Shown piece by piece: positions 63,056 to 64,000 of a stretch of 64,000 nt of DNA. The stretch comes from Anaerocolumna cellulosilytica. Its GTDB lineage: Bacteria > Bacillota > Clostridia > Lachnospirales > Lachnospiraceae. Every line of letters begins with the position of its first letter. Position 1 is the stretch's first letter. The notes under the pieces were generated by a model. The model was given only the letters and a program-made list of their open reading frames with translations. It was not told where the DNA came from and did no database searches. A program made the translations under genes and the position numbers. The stretch spans positions 1,427,501-1,491,500 of the forward strand of contig NZ_AP023367.1 in assembly GCF_014218335.1 (NCBI RefSeq), in the 5' to 3' direction.

Positions 63056-64000
63056 ATGAATAAGGAAAAACCAAAGAATTTACACAACGCGATTAAGAGT
63101 AATATCTATATTTTGTCCATAGCCTTTAAGCTCTGTCCGCCCAGAGTAATTATGGATATTGCAGTGAATCTTATGTCAAAATTAGTGAGCTTTTATTTTT
63201 TATTGATTATTGAAACGCTGGTAAAAGGTCTGCAAAGGAATGAAGCTTTTGATAAGCTTGTGCTTATAGTTGTAATTAACTCATTCGTTCTTCTTGTAAT
63301 AAAAGGAGTTCAGTGTATCTATAATGAAAAAACAAAGCTGATATATGACCAGATACTGATTGAGCGGATGAATCTTATGGTTTTTGGAAAAGCATTTGAA
63401 GCAGATATCAGTTGCTATGAGGATGCAGAATTTTATGATAACTATACTAAGGCGGCAGCAGAAGCCAATGGACGTATTATAAAGGTAATAGATACTATAT
63501 CCAATATACTATCCGGTATTGTAGTGGCAGTTTGTTATTTAATAAAACTGGCTACGATTGATTATTTTTCAGTTATTATTGTCTTAATGCCGGTGCTGGC
63601 TACCAGTGTCATGGGTAAAAGATTGAAATTATTGGATTACAAGCTTACGATGGAGAATGTATCTCACAATCGAAAAAAAGATTATGTAAAGCGAACAGTA
63701 TATCTGCAAAAATATGCCAAGGAACTAAGGCTCTATCCAATTTTTTCTGTCTTACAGGAAATCTTTAATGAGGCAGTAGAAAATATAATTAAGAATATAA
63801 AAAAGTATTGTTATCCTATGATGGGCTTTCGATTGTTTCAAAGATTGTTTGCAGGTTCTCTGCCCACCATAGGTTTCATGATATATAAGGTATATAAAAG
63901 CATAAGGGAGCCGGCAGGCATCAGCGATTTTACCGTATTATTTTACGGAGTACTGTCTCTATCCGGTGCCATGGAAGTTCTTCTCTATAATTTAATCACT
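63056..64000 (+). CDS. ABC exporter (TMD-NBD type), 3' partial
   Basis: The frame from ATG 63056 runs off the right edge after 315 codons with no stop. It opens MNKEKPKNLHNAIKSNIY, then paired hydrophobic spans (about 40-58, 72-85, 155-190, 245-260), and the sequence AFEADISCYEDAEFYDNY after span 2 is typical of the half-size exporters of peptide or lantibiotic type. The NBD lies outside the window. AGATAGGG precedes the ATG. Confidence 0.75.
   Translation, partial: MNKEKPKNLHNAIKSNIYILSIAFKLCPPRVIMDIAVNLMSKLVSFYFLLIIETLVKGLQRNEAFDKLVLIVVINSFVLLVIKGVQCIYNEKTKLIYDQILIERMNLMVFGKAFEADISCYEDAEFYDNYTKAAAEANGRIIKVIDTISNILSGIVVAVCYLIKLATIDYFSVIIVLMPVLATSVMGKRLKLLDYKLTMENVSHNRKKDYVKRTVYLQKYAKELRLYPIFSVLQEIFNEAVENIIKNIKKYCYPMMGFRLFQRLFAGSLPTIGFMIYKVYKSIREPAGISDFTVLFYGVLSLSGAMEVLLYNLIT

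Noticed and set aside
1-64000. tRNA, rRNA, CRISPR array, prophage or intact insertion sequence
   Set aside because: Looked for cloverleaf and CCA-type ends, regularly spaced repeats, transposase or phage genes by eye; none seen. A tRNA or RNA-family scan would settle it.

Overview
The window is a stretch of AT-rich chromosome, by eye roughly 35% G+C, from an anaerobic, probably spore-forming clostridium, most likely a member of the Lachnospiraceae (Clostridium cluster XIVa). The signs are strong AGGAGG-type ribosome sites, frequent intrinsic terminators, a GGGtGRT/NifU-like protein pair, a small 4Fe-4S ferredoxin beside a DUF1858 protein, and a cobalamin-dependent MetH that lacks its reactivation domain. 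There is no rRNA, tRNA, CRISPR array, prophage or intact insertion sequence. Genes at both edges are cut by the window.

Layout. 1-3.4 kb: a peptide-antibiotic type ABC exporter (ATPase cut at the left edge, then two permeases) with a YxeA-like protein, and a 170-bp palindromic insert between the permease genes. 3.5-9 kb: an AAA/DUF4143 ATPase, an ANT(6)-type aminoglycoside nucleotidyltransferase, a HisRS paralogue behind a histidine-rich leader peptide and terminator, and a MATE efflux pump behind a second promoter-terminator leader. 9-13.2 kb: GNAT, Rrf2 and Crp/Fnr regulators, the DUF1858 protein, ferredoxin and flavin reductase, a redox-flavoured group. 13.6-19 kb: a subtilase-like lipoprotein, an OmpR/VanS-type two-component system, a MarR/PNPOx pair and a decayed amidohydrolase-like gene. 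19.3-24.3 kb: YyaL-like protein, 3-methyladenine glycosylase, and the NifU-like/GGGtGRT pair. 24.6-37.5 kb: many single small units (XRE regulator with membrane domain, ferritin-like protein, PhzF, two membrane metalloprotease-like proteins, MerR, GyrI-like, WYL regulator, peptidase E, GNAT, PNPOx, DUF2500). 38.1-44 kb: a one-carbon/methionine operon (homocysteine methyltransferase-MTHFR fusion, unknown protein, phosphoesterase, MetH). 44.4-49 kb: a MarR-controlled heterodimeric ABC exporter. 49.4-55.5 kb: small membrane protein, split chromate transporter with a divergent LysR gene, TipAS-type MerR, HAD phosphatase, second MATE. 55.6-62.7 kb: HIT protein and oligoendopeptidase on the minus strand, then a plus-strand wall-peptide operon (M23, LolA/RseB-like, NlpC/P60, M19 dipeptidase). 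The right edge holds the start of another ABC transporter.

How it works together. Much of the window is a defence and detoxification repertoire, each unit with its own regulator or RNA leader. The clearest regulatory DNA is a his-type leader peptide followed by a terminator (5970-6128), a promoter-terminator leader before the first MATE gene (7477-7616), palindromic operators at two MarR genes and one WYL gene, and 19-bp-spacer promoters at both MerR genes. Short genes found by reading the gaps are a 27-residue cysteine-containing minus-strand peptide gene with its own promoter and terminator (29103-29302), a Lys/Asn/Gln-rich small protein (36632-36787) and a single-span membrane protein (49411-49572).
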